Positions 45,309 to 53,822 of a stretch of DNA of 64,000 nt are shown here, in pieces; position 1 is the first letter of the stretch; every line of letters begins with the position of its first letter. The notes beneath the pieces were generated by a model. That model saw only the letters and a program-made list of their open reading frames with translations, ran no database searches and was not told the DNA's origin. The translations under genes were made by a program, and so were the position numbers. Source of the stretch: an uncultured Lysobacteraceae bacterium (GTDB taxonomy: Bacteria; Pseudomonadota; Gammaproteobacteria; Xanthomonadales; Xanthomonadaceae); the NCBI GenBank assembly GCA_936911875.1, contig CAKZGB010000008.1, forward strand, positions 62,001 through 126,000, written 5' to 3'.

Positions 45309-47098
45309 TAGCGTGACTTCCGGGTTTCCGCGCGGCGCAGAACTTGAACGCTGCCAACGGGATTGCGCGGATCGGTGCCGCCGTCCATCACGCCATCGGT
45401 TTTCTGATAGCGGACGGTTTGCAGGTTGCCCCAAGTGTTCTGCACTGTGACTTTGTGGCCGAGCTTTTCGAGATCCGCAATTTCCTGCGGCGAGAACGTG
45501 TTGTGCTCCGCATAGATCGTGTCGGGCTGCCACTGATGATGGAATCGCGGGAGCGCAGCCACTTCCTGTGAGCTCAGGCCTTGATCGTAGCCAATGATGC
45601 CAAGCAGGACCTCGGTGATGATGCGACTGCCGCCAGGCGCACCGAGCGCAACGACATCGGTCGGCGATTCGATAAAGGTCGGCGTCATGGAACTCAGCAT
45701 GCGCTTGCCCGGCTTGGGCGCATTGGCCTCAAAACCCATTACGCCGAACGCATTTGGAGTGCCCGGCTTGAGGGCAAAGTCATCCATCTCGTTATTGAGC
45801 AGGATGCCGGTGCCGGGTGCGACCATGCCACTGCCATAAAGCAGATTGACGGTCTGCGTTGCGGCGACGCGATTGCCTTCGACATCGATGATCGAGAAAT
45901 GGGTCGTTTCTTCGTCTTCCAGCGGTGCCGGGCGGCCGATCAGCAAATCAGATGGCGTGGCCTTTTGCGGATGGATCGTTGCCCGTAGCCCGGCAGCGTA
46001 GTCCTTGCTTTGCAGACGGGCCATCGGCACTTTGACGAAATCCGGATCGCCCAAGTAAATCGTGCGATCGCGGTAGGCACGCCGCATGGCTTCGGTCAGC
46101 AGATGCACCTGCTCCACACGGCTCATGGAATTCAAGTTCCAGCCGCCATCAATGGTCTGTAGAATCTCCTGCATTGCAATGCCACCCGACGACGGCGGTG
46201 GGGCTGTCGTCACGCTCCAGTTGCGGTAATTAAAGCGCAGAGGCTCGCGAAACTTGACGGCGTAGCTGCCAAGTTCCTGCGGCGTCCAACGACCGCCTTC
46301 ATCTGCGACTGCCTTGATCAGCAAGCGGCCGGTCTCGCCTTTGTAGAACCCGTCATAACCACCGGCAGCCAGACGCTCCAGAGTTCCGGCCAAATCCGGT
46401 TGCTTAAAGATCTCTCCGACCTCGGGTGCATCACCGTCCTGCCACATCAGCGCCTTGCTCGCGGGGAAGCGATCCATGACGTCTTTGCGTTCCTCGTAAC
46501 CTTTGACCATGCGCGCGTACAACGGGAACCCTTGACGTGCAATCTGAATCGCAGGAGCCAGACTCACCTTTAGCGGCAAACGTCCGTGACGTTCGGCCAA
46601 GTGAACCAAAGCGGCCGGCAATCCGGGAATCCCTGCAGACCATGGACCGTTTTGCGATTTGTTGATGTCCAAATTGCCTTGCGCATCAAGAAACTGCTCG
46701 GGCGTTGCAGACTCGGGCGAGGTCTCGCGCGCATCCAAAAAGACATCCTTGTTGGTACGCGCATCGTGCAGCAGAAAAAAACCGCCGCCACCGATACCGG
46801 AGCTAATCGGCTCCACCACACTCAAAGTCGAAGACACCGCCACGGCCGCATCGAACGCGTTACCGCCCATTCGCAGCATTTGGATGCCCGCATCTGTAGC
46901 GAGTTTGTGTCCCGATGCAATCACCGCGCCTTTGGGTGCCACAACTTGCTGCGCCGTTGCCGGCACCGCAGATGCTTTGACGGGCGTCTTGGCCCATACC
47001 GAACCCGTGACAACGCTGCCCATAACCAGTGCGATGCTCAGGCCTAATTGCAGAGGACGGGAACTACGCGTGGAATGAAACGGCGCAATGTTTTGCAT
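45308..47098 (-). CDS. ggt: Gamma-glutamyltransferase
   Basis: Periplasmic autoprocessing Ntn-hydrolase that removes or transfers the gamma-glutamyl group of glutathione and similar peptides. A signal peptide ends near VWAKTP. The precursor has SGIGGGGFFLLHD and NMARS-type substrate segments, and autocleavage should occur before the Thr in DEETTHFSIID near residue 405, giving the catalytic N-terminal Thr. GAPGGSRIITEVLLGIIGYD is the conserved oxyanion region. The ATG at 47098 follows GGAG; the GTG two codons upstream is less likely. Length is 596 residues. Confidence 0.95.
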   Translation of the reverse strand: MQNIAPFHSTRSSRPLQLGLSIALVMGSVVTGSVWAKTPVKASAVPATAQQVVAPKGAVIASGHKLATDAGIQMLRMGGNAFDAAVAVSSTLSVVEPISSGIGGGGFFLLHDARTNKDVFLDARETSPESATPEQFLDAQGNLDINKSQNGPWSAGIPGLPAALVHLAERHGRLPLKVSLAPAIQIARQGFPLYARMVKGYEERKDVMDRFPASKALMWQDGDAPEVGEIFKQPDLAGTLERLAAGGYDGFYKGETGRLLIKAVADEGGRWTPQELGSYAVKFREPLRFNYRNWSVTTAPPPSSGGIAMQEILQTIDGGWNLNSMSRVEQVHLLTEAMRRAYRDRTIYLGDPDFVKVPMARLQSKDYAAGLRATIHPQKATPSDLLIGRPAPLEDEETTHFSIIDVEGNRVAATQTVNLLYGSGMVAPGTGILLNNEMDDFALKPGTPNAFGVMGFEANAPKPGKRMLSSMTPTFIESPTDVVALGAPGGSRIITEVLLGIIGYDQGLSSQEVAALPRFHHQWQPDTIYAEHNTFSPQEIADLEKLGHKVTVQNTWGNLQTVRYQKTDGVMDGGTDPRNPVGSVQVLRRAETRKSR

Positions 47099-47116
47099 GA
47101 GCACTCCGGAATTCAG

Positions 47117-47401
47117 TTAAGCGATGTTGGTAATCTGCAGCTCGGCGGCGATGCCCTGCTCGCGCAAGCGCTCCAATTTGGACAGCAGTTGCTCTTGGGT
47201 TTCAACAACGTCGGGATCAGGATCGATGCATTCGACCGGACAGACCATGACGCACTGCGGCTCATCAAAATGGCCGACGCACTCTGTGCAGCGTGCCGGA
47301 TCAATAATGTAGATCTCCGGGCCCATGGAGATGGCCTGGTTGGGACAGGCGGGCTCGCAGACATCGCAATTGACGCACAGATCGTTGATTTTTAGAGACA
47401 T
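47117..47401 (-). CDS. YfhL family 4Fe-4S dicluster ferredoxin
   Basis: A 94-residue ferredoxin with two clusters: CVNCDVCEPACP (first) and CTECVGHFDEPQCVMVCP (second), the spaced CxxC-x8-CxxxC form that marks the YfhL/FdxA-like group. Electron partners are unknown. It sits between coaD-lipoprotein and ggt, as in related genomes, 18 bp before ggt. Confidence 0.94.
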   Translation of the reverse strand: MSLKINDLCVNCDVCEPACPNQAISMGPEIYIIDPARCTECVGHFDEPQCVMVCPVECIDPDPDVVETQEQLLSKLERLREQGIAAELQITNIA

Positions 47402-47415
47402 CAGTCCGGCACAAT

Positions 47416-47449
47416 GAAAATCGCGGCGAATCAGGGATTCGCCGCGATC
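47416..47449 (-). terminator. Strong terminator downstream of the 47489 lipoprotein gene
   Basis: A perfect 13-bp inverted repeat (ATCGCGGCGAATC/GATTCGCCGCGAT, AGG loop) at 47420-47448; read on the minus strand it is followed by TTTTCATTG. It lies 40 bases beyond the stop of the lipoprotein gene, and just upstream of the ferredoxin gene. Confidence 0.85.
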
Positions 47450-47488
47450 CAGTTTAGCAAATGGAGCGAGTTAAGGCTCCGAATCGGC

Positions 47489-47989
47489 TTACTTAGCTTC
47501 GATGAACTTGAAGGTAGCGCCGGCCTTATCAGCAGCAGCCTTAACGACGGCCTGATCTTCGGCCTTACCGACAAACAACACGGTCACGCCGCGCATCGAA
47601 TTCGGCTCTGCATAGCCCAGAGCATCGGCGGCCATACCGGCAGCCGCCTTGGAATCAGGCGATGCGAAGGCCAGCATGTTGCCCGGCAGCACGCCACGAG
47701 CGACGTCGTTCTGCACTTGGGTCAGCAGGCGGTCTTTAGCGCCTTTATAGTCTGCAGAGCTCGGGCCCGGGAGATAGTACACGAAGGGCGTGCCCTCGAC
47801 GCCTTCCATATTGGCGCGAACAACTGAAGTCAGGTAGTTGCCCCAGGCGGTATCGTCTTCGGTCGTCGGAGCCGAGCCGACTACGGGCGCTGCTGCCTGT
47901 TCAGTCTTGGCTGCATCTTCTTTTTTGCATGCAGTCAGTGCAGGAACGGTCAGAACGGCCGCCAGCAGCAGGGGTTTAATCAGTTTCAT
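47489..47989 (-). CDS. Hypothetical lipoprotein
   Basis: A 166-residue predicted lipoprotein with a lipobox LTAC (Cys21) followed by KKEDAAKTEQ, a charged and Ala-rich linker. The soluble domain (about residues 48-165) has RANMEGVEGTPFVYYLPG and ends with TVLFVGKAEDQAVVKAAADKAGATFKFIEAK, suggesting an alpha/beta fold. I do not recognise the family. It lies between coaD and the ferredoxin gene and has its own terminator. Confidence 0.8.
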   Translation of the reverse strand: MKLIKPLLLAAVLTVPALTACKKEDAAKTEQAAAPVVGSAPTTEDDTAWGNYLTSVVRANMEGVEGTPFVYYLPGPSSADYKGAKDRLLTQVQNDVARGVLPGNMLAFASPDSKAAAGMAADALGYAEPNSMRGVTVLFVGKAEDQAVVKAAADKAGATFKFIEAK

Positions 47990-48033
47990 TAGGGCAATCC
48001 TTTGATCGGGGGTGAGTACAGCTTACAGCGAAA

Positions 48034-48531
48034 CTATTGTGCAGAATGCCAATGAGTCCGCAAAGCTTGCAATACGGGCTCGGGGACAAAACCGCTGACG
48101 TCCCCGCCAAGGCGGGAAATCTCCCGCACCAGCGACGACGAAATAAAGCTGTACTTCTCGTCCGGCGTCATGAACAGGGTCTGCACTTCGTCAATCAGAT
48201 GGCGATTCATGGACGCCATCTGGAATTCGTATTCAAAGTCACTGACCGCACGCAGGCCGCGCAAAAGAATGCCGGCTCGTTCAGATCGGACGAAATGCGC
48301 GAGGAGCCCATCGAAACCGCGAACCTCGACATTTGCATGATGTTTGAGAGCGTTGTTGGCCAACTCCACGCGCGTCGCGAGCGGCAAGGTCGGGCCTTTT
48401 CCGGGACTTTCCGCAACACCGACGATAAGTCGTTCAAATAACGGCGCTGCCCGATCCACCAGATCGATATGGCCGTTGGTGATGGGATCGAAAGTGCCCG
48501 GATAAACGGCGACGCGCGGATTGACAGTCAT
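48034..48531 (-). CDS. coaD: Phosphopantetheine adenylyltransferase
   Basis: Penultimate enzyme of coenzyme A synthesis, transferring AMP to 4'-phosphopantetheine. The nucleotidyltransferase motif is YPGTFDPITNGHIDLVDRA, and ISSSLVREISRLGGDVSGFVP near residue 130 is the second conserved motif. Length is 165 residues. It follows rsmD, the standard rsmD-coaD order. Confidence 0.96.
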   Translation of the reverse strand: MTVNPRVAVYPGTFDPITNGHIDLVDRAAPLFERLIVGVAESPGKGPTLPLATRVELANNALKHHANVEVRGFDGLLAHFVRSERAGILLRGLRAVSDFEYEFQMASMNRHLIDEVQTLFMTPDEKYSFISSSLVREISRLGGDVSGFVPEPVLQALRTHWHSAQ

Positions 48532-48572
48532 GTCGGAACTAGCTGAATGGCGAATTGGTGCCAGTGTAACAG

Positions 48573-49169
48573 TCAGTCGGACCGTCGGTACAAGGCGTAG
48601 TGCACTTCACGAGTTTGCCCCTGGCGATGCTCCTGCCAGCGCGCCGAAGGACGCGCGCCGCCCCGCAAATCCTGCTCCACATACAGCCAACTGCCAACCT
48701 CAGTGACTTCGTCGACGGCCTGTAGCGCAGGTTCGTGCAGATTCAGCCCAAACGGCGGATCCACGAATATCAGGTCGAATCGCGCCGATTGACTGGCCAG
48801 ATCACGCAGACATTGGACACCATCCGTGCGCCGGAGATCACTTCGAGATTGTGCGCCTAGCGTCTCGATATTGGTTTGCAGCTGCCTTGCGGCATCCGAA
48901 TCGAGCTCGCAAAAGGTGGCGTGCGTCGCACCACGCGACAATGCCTCGAGAGCCAGCGCCCCGGTACCGGCAAACGGATCGAGCACTCGCATCCCGGGAA
49001 TCTGAAACTGCAGCCAGTTAAATAGGGTCTCGCGCACACGGTCCGAAGTCGGCCGCAATCCGGGCTTATTCAGGACCGGCAATTTGCGGCCGCCCCACTC
49101 GCCGCCAATAATGCGGACCTGCCCCACTGTAGCTTGGCCACGAGGCGATCGGCTTGCATTACGGCTCAT
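48573..49169 (-). CDS. rsmD: 16S rRNA (guanine(966)-N(2))-methyltransferase
   Basis: SAM-dependent methyltransferase acting on G966 of 16S rRNA. The SAM-binding loop is DPFAGTGALALEALSRGA and the catalytic motif is DPPF (usual form DPPY/F). An N-terminal VRIIGGEWGGRKLPV segment is characteristic of RsmD. The ATG at 49169 gives 198 residues; the longer frame to 49211 runs into the ftsY promoter region. It is divergent from ftsY. Confidence 0.94.
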   Translation of the reverse strand: MSRNASRSPRGQATVGQVRIIGGEWGGRKLPVLNKPGLRPTSDRVRETLFNWLQFQIPGMRVLDPFAGTGALALEALSRGATHATFCELDSDAARQLQTNIETLGAQSRSDLRRTDGVQCLRDLASQSARFDLIFVDPPFGLNLHEPALQAVDEVTEVGSWLYVEQDLRGGARPSARWQEHRQGQTREVHYALYRRSD

Positions 49170-49238
49170 TTGGCCCCACCTGTTAAAATGCGTGGGCCAG
49201 GCACGCGCCACTGACCTGGTTTAAGGACCAATCCGGAC

Positions 49239-50213
49239 ATGCTCAACATTCTACGCAAAAAGACCGAATCCACGCCGGAACCGGAAACGCCCGGCTGGCG
49301 TGAACGTCTCGGCAACTCCAACTTCGCACGCAGCGTCGGTGGCCTGTTCTCGGGCAACCCGCGTTTGGACGATGCGCTGTTGGACGAGATTGAAACGGCG
49401 CTTTTGACGTCGGACATGGGTGTATCCGCGACGATGCAGGTCATCGACAAACTGCGTCGTGAAATGAAGCAACGCCGATTCCCGGACGTAGCGGCACTGC
49501 ACGCGCAACTGCGCGAGGACTTGCGCGCCATGCTGCAACCGATCGCGCGCCCGCTGATCATTAACGAATTCGACCGTCCCTTTGTGATTCTCACCGTTGG
49601 CGTTAACGGCGTCGGCAAGACGACGACCATCGGAAAACTCGCGATGCGTTTTCGGAATCAGGGCCGAAGTCTGATGTTGGCCGCCGGCGATACCTTCCGC
49701 GCGGCCGCTGTGGCGCAACTCCAGGCCTGGGGTGAAAAGAACGGTGTGACCGTGATTGCTCAAGGGCAGGATGCGGATTCTGCCTCGGTCACGTTTGACG
49801 CCATCCAAGCCTGTAAGGCGCGTGACGTGAACGTGCTGATTGCCGATACTGCCGGACGTCTGCATACACAGACCGGTCTGATGGACGAACTCAGCAAGAT
49901 CAAGCGCGTCATGAAAAAGATTGATGCCAGCGCACCGCAGGAAGTACTGATGGTGATCGATGGCACGACCGGCCAGAACGCCGTCTCGCAAGTCCGTCAG
50001 TTCCATCAGGCGGTTGGCGTAACGGGGCTGGTTGTGACCAAACTCGATGGCACTGCCAAGGGTGGCGTTGTCTTTGCACTGGCCCGCGAATTCGGGATTC
50101 CAATTCGCTTTATCGGCGTGGGCGAACATGTCGGTGACTTGCGCGAGTTCAATGCCAATGACTTTGTCGATGCAATTCTGCCGCCGTTAGACTCCGGCGT
50201 TGGCAGCAATTGA
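49239..50213 (+). CDS. ftsY: Signal recognition particle receptor FtsY
   Basis: SRP receptor GTPase that docks ribosome-SRP complexes at the membrane. The N domain is short, and the NG core has the G1 loop GVNGVGKTTTIGKLA, the DTAGRLHT G3 motif and TKLDGTAKGG G4. The acidic A domain of E. coli FtsY is missing; only about 30 residues precede the N domain, as in many species. A TTAAAATG box lies 50 bases before the start. mutY overlaps its end. Confidence 0.96.
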   Translation: MLNILRKKTESTPEPETPGWRERLGNSNFARSVGGLFSGNPRLDDALLDEIETALLTSDMGVSATMQVIDKLRREMKQRRFPDVAALHAQLREDLRAMLQPIARPLIINEFDRPFVILTVGVNGVGKTTTIGKLAMRFRNQGRSLMLAAGDTFRAAAVAQLQAWGEKNGVTVIAQGQDADSASVTFDAIQACKARDVNVLIADTAGRLHTQTGLMDELSKIKRVMKKIDASAPQEVLMVIDGTTGQNAVSQVRQFHQAVGVTGLVVTKLDGTAKGGVVFALAREFGIPIRFIGVGEHVGDLREFNANDFVDAILPPLDSGVGSN

Positions 50214-51261
50214 GCCCACGTTTGCGCAACGTCTGTTGCGCTGGTTCGATACCCACGGCCGCCACGATTTGCCGTGGCAAGTAGAGCGCAGTCCCTATAC
50301 CACTTGGGTCTCCGAGGTGATGCTGCAGCAGACGCAAGTCAGCGCTGTGATCCCTTATTTTCAGCGGTTTATTGAGCGATTTCCCGACATCAGCGCATTG
50401 GCCAATGCCGATGAGGACGCAGTATTTGCACACTGGTCCGGTCTCGGTTACTACTCTCGCGCGCGCCATCTGCATGCGGCTGCCAAGCGCTGTGTCGAAC
50501 TGCATGATGGCCAAGTCCCCAATGATTTCGACGCATTGCTCGCTCTGCCCGGCATCGGTCGCAGCACCGCGGGGGCGATACTGGCGCAGGCGTATGGCCT
50601 TCCCTATCCGATTTTGGATGGTAATGTCCGACGCGTACTGGCGCGCTACCTAGGCATCGAAGAGTGGACCGGCACGTCTACCGCACAACGACGTCTGTGG
50701 GAATTCGCACAGGAGCAGGTTCCCGCCGAGCGCACCGCCGATTACACGCAAGCGCAAATGGATCTGGGGTCCATGGTCTGCAAAGCGCGCAAGCCCCGCT
50801 GTCCGGAATGTCCGCTGCGATCCGACTGTCAGGCATTGGCAATGGAATGCACGGACCGGATTCCTGTGGCCAAGCCGCGTCGCGAACGACCGACACGTCA
50901 TGCGGTAGCAGCGATTCTGATGCACGACGATCGGGTGCTGCTGATTAAGCGGCCGCCTGCGGGCATATGGTCTTCGCTATGGACCTTGCCGCAAGCCGAT
51001 ACAACCGAGTCGCTATTGGACTCACTGCCGCGCGTTGCCGCTCAAATCGCTGCGCCTGTTGCACTGGATCCGATTGAGCATGCCTTCTCGCATTATGATT
51101 TGCATCTGCAGCCGCTGCATTTCGGCACCATCGAACTAGGTCACAGCATTGCGGACCGTAATGACGTTCGCTGGTTGGCCTACAACGAATTGAATGACGT
51201 GGGTATGCCCGCGCCCATCCGCGCCTTGCTCGCCAACACTATTCTCAGGAAACCGCTATGA
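50200..51261 (+). CDS. mutY: A/G-specific adenine DNA glycosylase
   Basis: Base-excision repair enzyme that removes adenine mispaired with 8-oxoG. The catalytic Glu is in VSEVMLQQTQV and the Asp in PILDGNVRRVLAR; the helix-hairpin-helix is LPGIGRSTAGAI. The 4Fe-4S site shows as CKARKPRCPECPLRSDC. A C-terminal NUDIX-like domain for 8-oxoG recognition follows. The start is a TTG at 50200 that overlaps the ftsY end. Length is 353 residues; yggX follows with a 4-bp overlap. Confidence 0.94.
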   Translation: MAAIEPTFAQRLLRWFDTHGRHDLPWQVERSPYTTWVSEVMLQQTQVSAVIPYFQRFIERFPDISALANADEDAVFAHWSGLGYYSRARHLHAAAKRCVELHDGQVPNDFDALLALPGIGRSTAGAILAQAYGLPYPILDGNVRRVLARYLGIEEWTGTSTAQRRLWEFAQEQVPAERTADYTQAQMDLGSMVCKARKPRCPECPLRSDCQALAMECTDRIPVAKPRRERPTRHAVAAILMHDDRVLLIKRPPAGIWSSLWTLPQADTTESLLDSLPRVAAQIAAPVALDPIEHAFSHYDLHLQPLHFGTIELGHSIADRNDVRWLAYNELNDVGMPAPIRALLANTILRKPL

Positions 51262-51527
51262 GCCGTACCGTCTTTTGCCAACTGCTGCAACGCGAAGCAA
51301 CCGGACTGGATTACGCTCCATGGCCCGGCGAATTAGGTCAGCGCATTTTCAGTTCCATCAGCCGCGAAGGATGGGAACGCTGGCTTGCTCATCAGACGGC
51401 ACTGATCAACGAAAATCGGCTCTCGCCGATGGATCCGAAACATCGCGCCTATCTGACCGAACAGATGCAGAAATTCCTGTTCGAAGGCGGTGCCGACGCC
51501 GTCGCGGGCCTGACGCCGGATGCCTGA
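51258..51527 (+). CDS. yggX: Fe(2+)-trafficking protein YggX
   Basis: Small (89 residue) protein of the YggX family, linked to iron handling and protection of 4Fe-4S clusters from oxidants. The N-terminus SRTVFCQLLQREATGLDYAPWPGELGQRIF is diagnostic. Coupled to mutY by an ATGA overlap, the conserved mutY-yggX order. Confidence 0.95.
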   Translation: MSRTVFCQLLQREATGLDYAPWPGELGQRIFSSISREGWERWLAHQTALINENRLSPMDPKHRAYLTEQMQKFLFEGGADAVAGLTPDA

Positions 51528-51535
51528 GCGGCGCG

Positions 51536-52450
51536 TTAGGTCTCGGCGTCGCGCGCGGTCTTAATACGGATGCTCTCAATCGGCGGCGCCTTGAGCTCCG
51601 GAGCAGTGCTTCCCGGTACCGGCGGCGGAAACCTTGGCGTGCGCTCATTCCAGTCCGTAATGGCCTGCATCAGCTCTTCCTGAGTTTTGGCCACAAAGTT
51701 CCACCAGATCAGTGGCGGATCAATCGGCTCACCACCAACCATCAGCATGCGGCTGTCGGCATCCAGACGAATCTGCAGTGCGTCGCCCCCGGGCGCCAGA
51801 TACAGCAGCTCGCCGGTCTGTAAGGACTGTTTGCCGATTTCGGCATGGCCATACAGCAGCATGAACCCGTACTCGAAATCAGTGCGAAGCTCGATATCGA
51901 TTGCGCCTGCATCATTACTTGAACTGAAGTCGACACCGACTAGCGGCGAATGAATCTCGGCGGGTGACCGATGCCCTGCAAGCTCACCGGCGAGCACTTT
52001 AACGGTCACGCCGTTTTCTGAAAATTCGGGGATATCGGCATAGTTCGCAAATGCAGCGGGACCATGACGTCGCGATTCCGGCAATGCGATCCACAGTTGC
52101 GCTGCATGCATTGGCGTGCCGTCGTGGACGCTGTCTTCCGTATGGCAAACACCATTACCTGAGGTCATCAGGTTCACTTGTCCCGGATAGATAATCTGTT
52201 CGTTACCGAGCGAATCACGGTGCATGATCTCGCCTTCGATCATCCAGGTAAAGGTCTGCAAACCAATGTGGGGATGCGGGCCGACATGCAATCCTTGCTC
52301 GGGCTCGAAATTGACCGGCCCCACATGATCCAGAAAGCACCACGCGCCGACCGAGCGGCGACGGGCATTGGGAAGTGCGCGATGGATGCGGGTGTTGGTA
52401 CCTACGATCGACTCGCGGGCCGGGTACCGTTCGAATTGCAGTGTCGTCAT
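51536..52450 (-). CDS. Pirin family protein
   Basis: Bicupin protein of the pirin family, 304 residues. The N-terminal cupin carries the metal-binding pattern HVGPHPHIGLQTFTWMIEGEIMHRDS and HTEDSV; the second cupin region is less conserved. Some pirins have quercetinase activity, but the physiological role is not known. The ATG at 52450 was preferred over a GTG five codons upstream. Two minus-strand terminators separate it from the tRNA-Phe gene upstream. Confidence 0.9.
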   Translation of the reverse strand: MTTLQFERYPARESIVGTNTRIHRALPNARRRSVGAWCFLDHVGPVNFEPEQGLHVGPHPHIGLQTFTWMIEGEIMHRDSLGNEQIIYPGQVNLMTSGNGVCHTEDSVHDGTPMHAAQLWIALPESRRHGPAAFANYADIPEFSENGVTVKVLAGELAGHRSPAEIHSPLVGVDFSSSNDAGAIDIELRTDFEYGFMLLYGHAEIGKQSLQTGELLYLAPGGDALQIRLDADSRMLMVGGEPIDPPLIWWNFVAKTQEELMQAITDWNERTPRFPPPVPGSTAPELKAPPIESIRIKTARDAET

Positions 52451-52481
52451 GCGACCAACATACACTGCCGATTGCGGGACA

Positions 52482-52505
52482 TCAAAAAACCCGCATCGTG
52501 CGGGC
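52482..52505 (-). terminator. Minus-strand terminator 2 downstream of tRNA-Phe
   Basis: Stem CCCGCA/TGCGGG with a TCG loop (52490-52504), followed on the minus strand by six T. Together with the hairpin at 52516-52545 it would separate tRNA-Phe transcription from the pirin gene. Confidence 0.75.
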
Positions 52506-52515
52506 TAAAGCCGGA

Positions 52516-52545
52516 AACGAAAAATCCCTGAAAGATCAGGGATTT
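52516..52545 (-). terminator. Minus-strand terminator 1 downstream of tRNA-Phe
   Basis: Perfect 9-bp stem AATCCCTGA/TCAGGGATT with an AAGA loop at 52523-52544; read on the minus strand it is followed by TT then CG. It is the nearest terminator to the end of tRNA-Phe. Confidence 0.8.
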
Positions 52546-52560
52546 AAGTGATTCAAGTAA

Positions 52561-52636
52561 TGGTGGCTCGGGACGGAATCGAACCGCCGACACGGGGATT
52601 TTCAATCCCCTGCTCTACCAACTGAGCTACCGAGCC
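52561..52636 (-). tRNA. tRNA-Phe (GAA)
   Basis: Reads on the minus strand as a complete 76-nt cloverleaf beginning GGCTCGG and ending CCGAGCC-ACCA, with the CCA encoded. The D arm is GCTCAGTTGGTAGAGC, the anticodon stem is GGGGA/TCCCC with loop TTGAAAA (anticodon GAA), and the T arm is GGCGG-TTCGATT-CCGTC. All stems pair. A promoter with TTGCGC and TAAAAT lies directly upstream and terminators follow. Confidence 0.97.
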
Positions 52637-52652
52637 ATTACGTGAGCCCACC

Positions 52653-52681
52653 ATTTTAGCAAGGCTTTTCACGCCGCGCAA
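52653..52681 (-). promoter_or_regulatory. Promoter of tRNA-Phe
   Basis: On the minus strand TTGCGC (52676-52681) and TAAAAT (52653-52658) are separated by exactly 17 bp, with about 16 bases to the mature 5' end. This is one of the best-formed sigma-70-like promoters in the window and supports TAAAAT as a preferred -10 in this genome. Confidence 0.75.
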
Positions 52682-52825
52682 GACAGAAGACGCAATTTAG
52701 TTGACTCGAGTAGCTCGCCATTTGGACAGCTCAACGGCCAATAAACGAAATTCTAATGTGGAGCAATATTGGCTGCCATGCATACCGATCTGGTCCATAG
52801 TGGAACCGAATCAGGAGACTCCGAC

Positions 52826-53272
52826 ATGAAATTCCCGACCTTGCTGATGGCATCCGCCCTCGCCTTTTCCCTGACCGCGTGCGCCACGGCGGGTGGCATA
52901 CCGCGCGAACAAGCCGAATCCCAAGCGCTGCAGGCCTATCGTGACGCGGCCGGCGAGCCCGTCAGTCAGTTCAACCTGGTCAACCGTTCGCTGCACTCCT
53001 GGGTCTCGTTCGGTACCGAGCAGCTCGTCCTCTACACGACACCCTCGCGCGCCTTCCTGGTACAGGTCACGCCCTGCCCGGGACTGGATTATGCTCAGGC
53101 CATTCGGGTAACCGACTCACTGGGCCAAGTCCAACGCAATTTCAGCAAGGTCTACGCGCTGGATAACAGTCCGATCTCGGAAATCGGCTGCCCCATCACC
53201 TCCATTCAACCGGTCAACATGGAAAAGTTCCGCCAGTTGCAGGCCCCGTTCCGCAACGCGCGCCCGGAATAA
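52826..53272 (+). CDS. DUF6491-like lipoprotein (copy 1)
   Basis: A 148-residue lipoprotein (lipobox LTAC, Cys19). The mature part resembles the small Xanthomonadales DUF6491 proteins: a FNLVNRSLHSWVSFGTEQLVLYTTPSRAFLV segment, then a Cys pair (about residues 83 and 122) and the IxSIQPVNMEKF C-terminus. Function is unknown. The ATG follows AGGAG. The next gene encodes a paralogue with the same layout. Confidence 0.75.
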   Translation: MKFPTLLMASALAFSLTACATAGGIPREQAESQALQAYRDAAGEPVSQFNLVNRSLHSWVSFGTEQLVLYTTPSRAFLVQVTPCPGLDYAQAIRVTDSLGQVQRNFSKVYALDNSPISEIGCPITSIQPVNMEKFRQLQAPFRNARPE

Positions 53273-53315
53273 CATCAACAGCAGCAAGTAATACTTTCTT
53301 TAGGAGCATCAAACC

Positions 53316-53750
53316 ATGTCGACTTCAATCAAACTCGCATCGCTCTGCGGCGCCGTGCTGATGGCATCCGTCGCAATGGCATCGCCGCAGAAAACACCGG
53401 AACAGCTGGCTAAAGATCTCGTTGCTGTGCAAACCGCAAGCGGCGAACCCGTTGCACAATTCAGCAAGGTTTCGCTGGGCACCACCAAATGGGAACCCAT
53501 CGATAACACGCATCTGTTGGTGTATACCCGTCAAGCAACGGCCTACCTATTGGATCTCGACGCCCATTGCGAAGGCCTGATCAACGCTCAAGGCGTATCG
53601 GTAGGCGGCCTGTCCCGCACGGTCTATTCGGGCACGGATACCGTGCACGTGAGCGGCCCGTCGAACCCGGGCGGCATCAGCTGCCGCATCGTTGAAATCC
53701 GACCGGTCGATACGGCCAAGCTCAAGTCGCTGCGTACGGAAAGTCAGTAA
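53316..53750 (+). CDS. DUF6491-like secreted protein (copy 2)
   Basis: A 144-residue secreted paralogue of the preceding gene, with a signal peptide ending near AMASPQ rather than a lipobox. It shares the segment FSKVSLGTTKWEPIDNTHLLVYTRQATAYLL, two Cys (one in AHCEGL, one in GISCRI) and the EIRPVDTAKLKSL C-terminus. Function is unknown. TAGGAG precedes the ATG, and a terminator follows. Confidence 0.75.
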   Translation: MSTSIKLASLCGAVLMASVAMASPQKTPEQLAKDLVAVQTASGEPVAQFSKVSLGTTKWEPIDNTHLLVYTRQATAYLLDLDAHCEGLINAQGVSVGGLSRTVYSGTDTVHVSGPSNPGGISCRIVEIRPVDTAKLKSLRTESQ

Positions 53751-53786
53751 CCGCAACGCAAAACTCGAGATTGCCGATTCAGTCCC

Positions 53787-53820
53787 GCCCACACGCAAAC
53801 TCTGCGTGTGGGCATTTTAT
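53787..53820. terminator. Terminator after the DUF6491-like pair
   Basis: An 11-bp perfect stem GCCCACACGCA/TGCGTGTGGGC with an AACTC loop at 53787-53813, then ATTTTAT. It lies between convergent genes. Confidence 0.8.
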
Positions 53821-53822
53821 TG

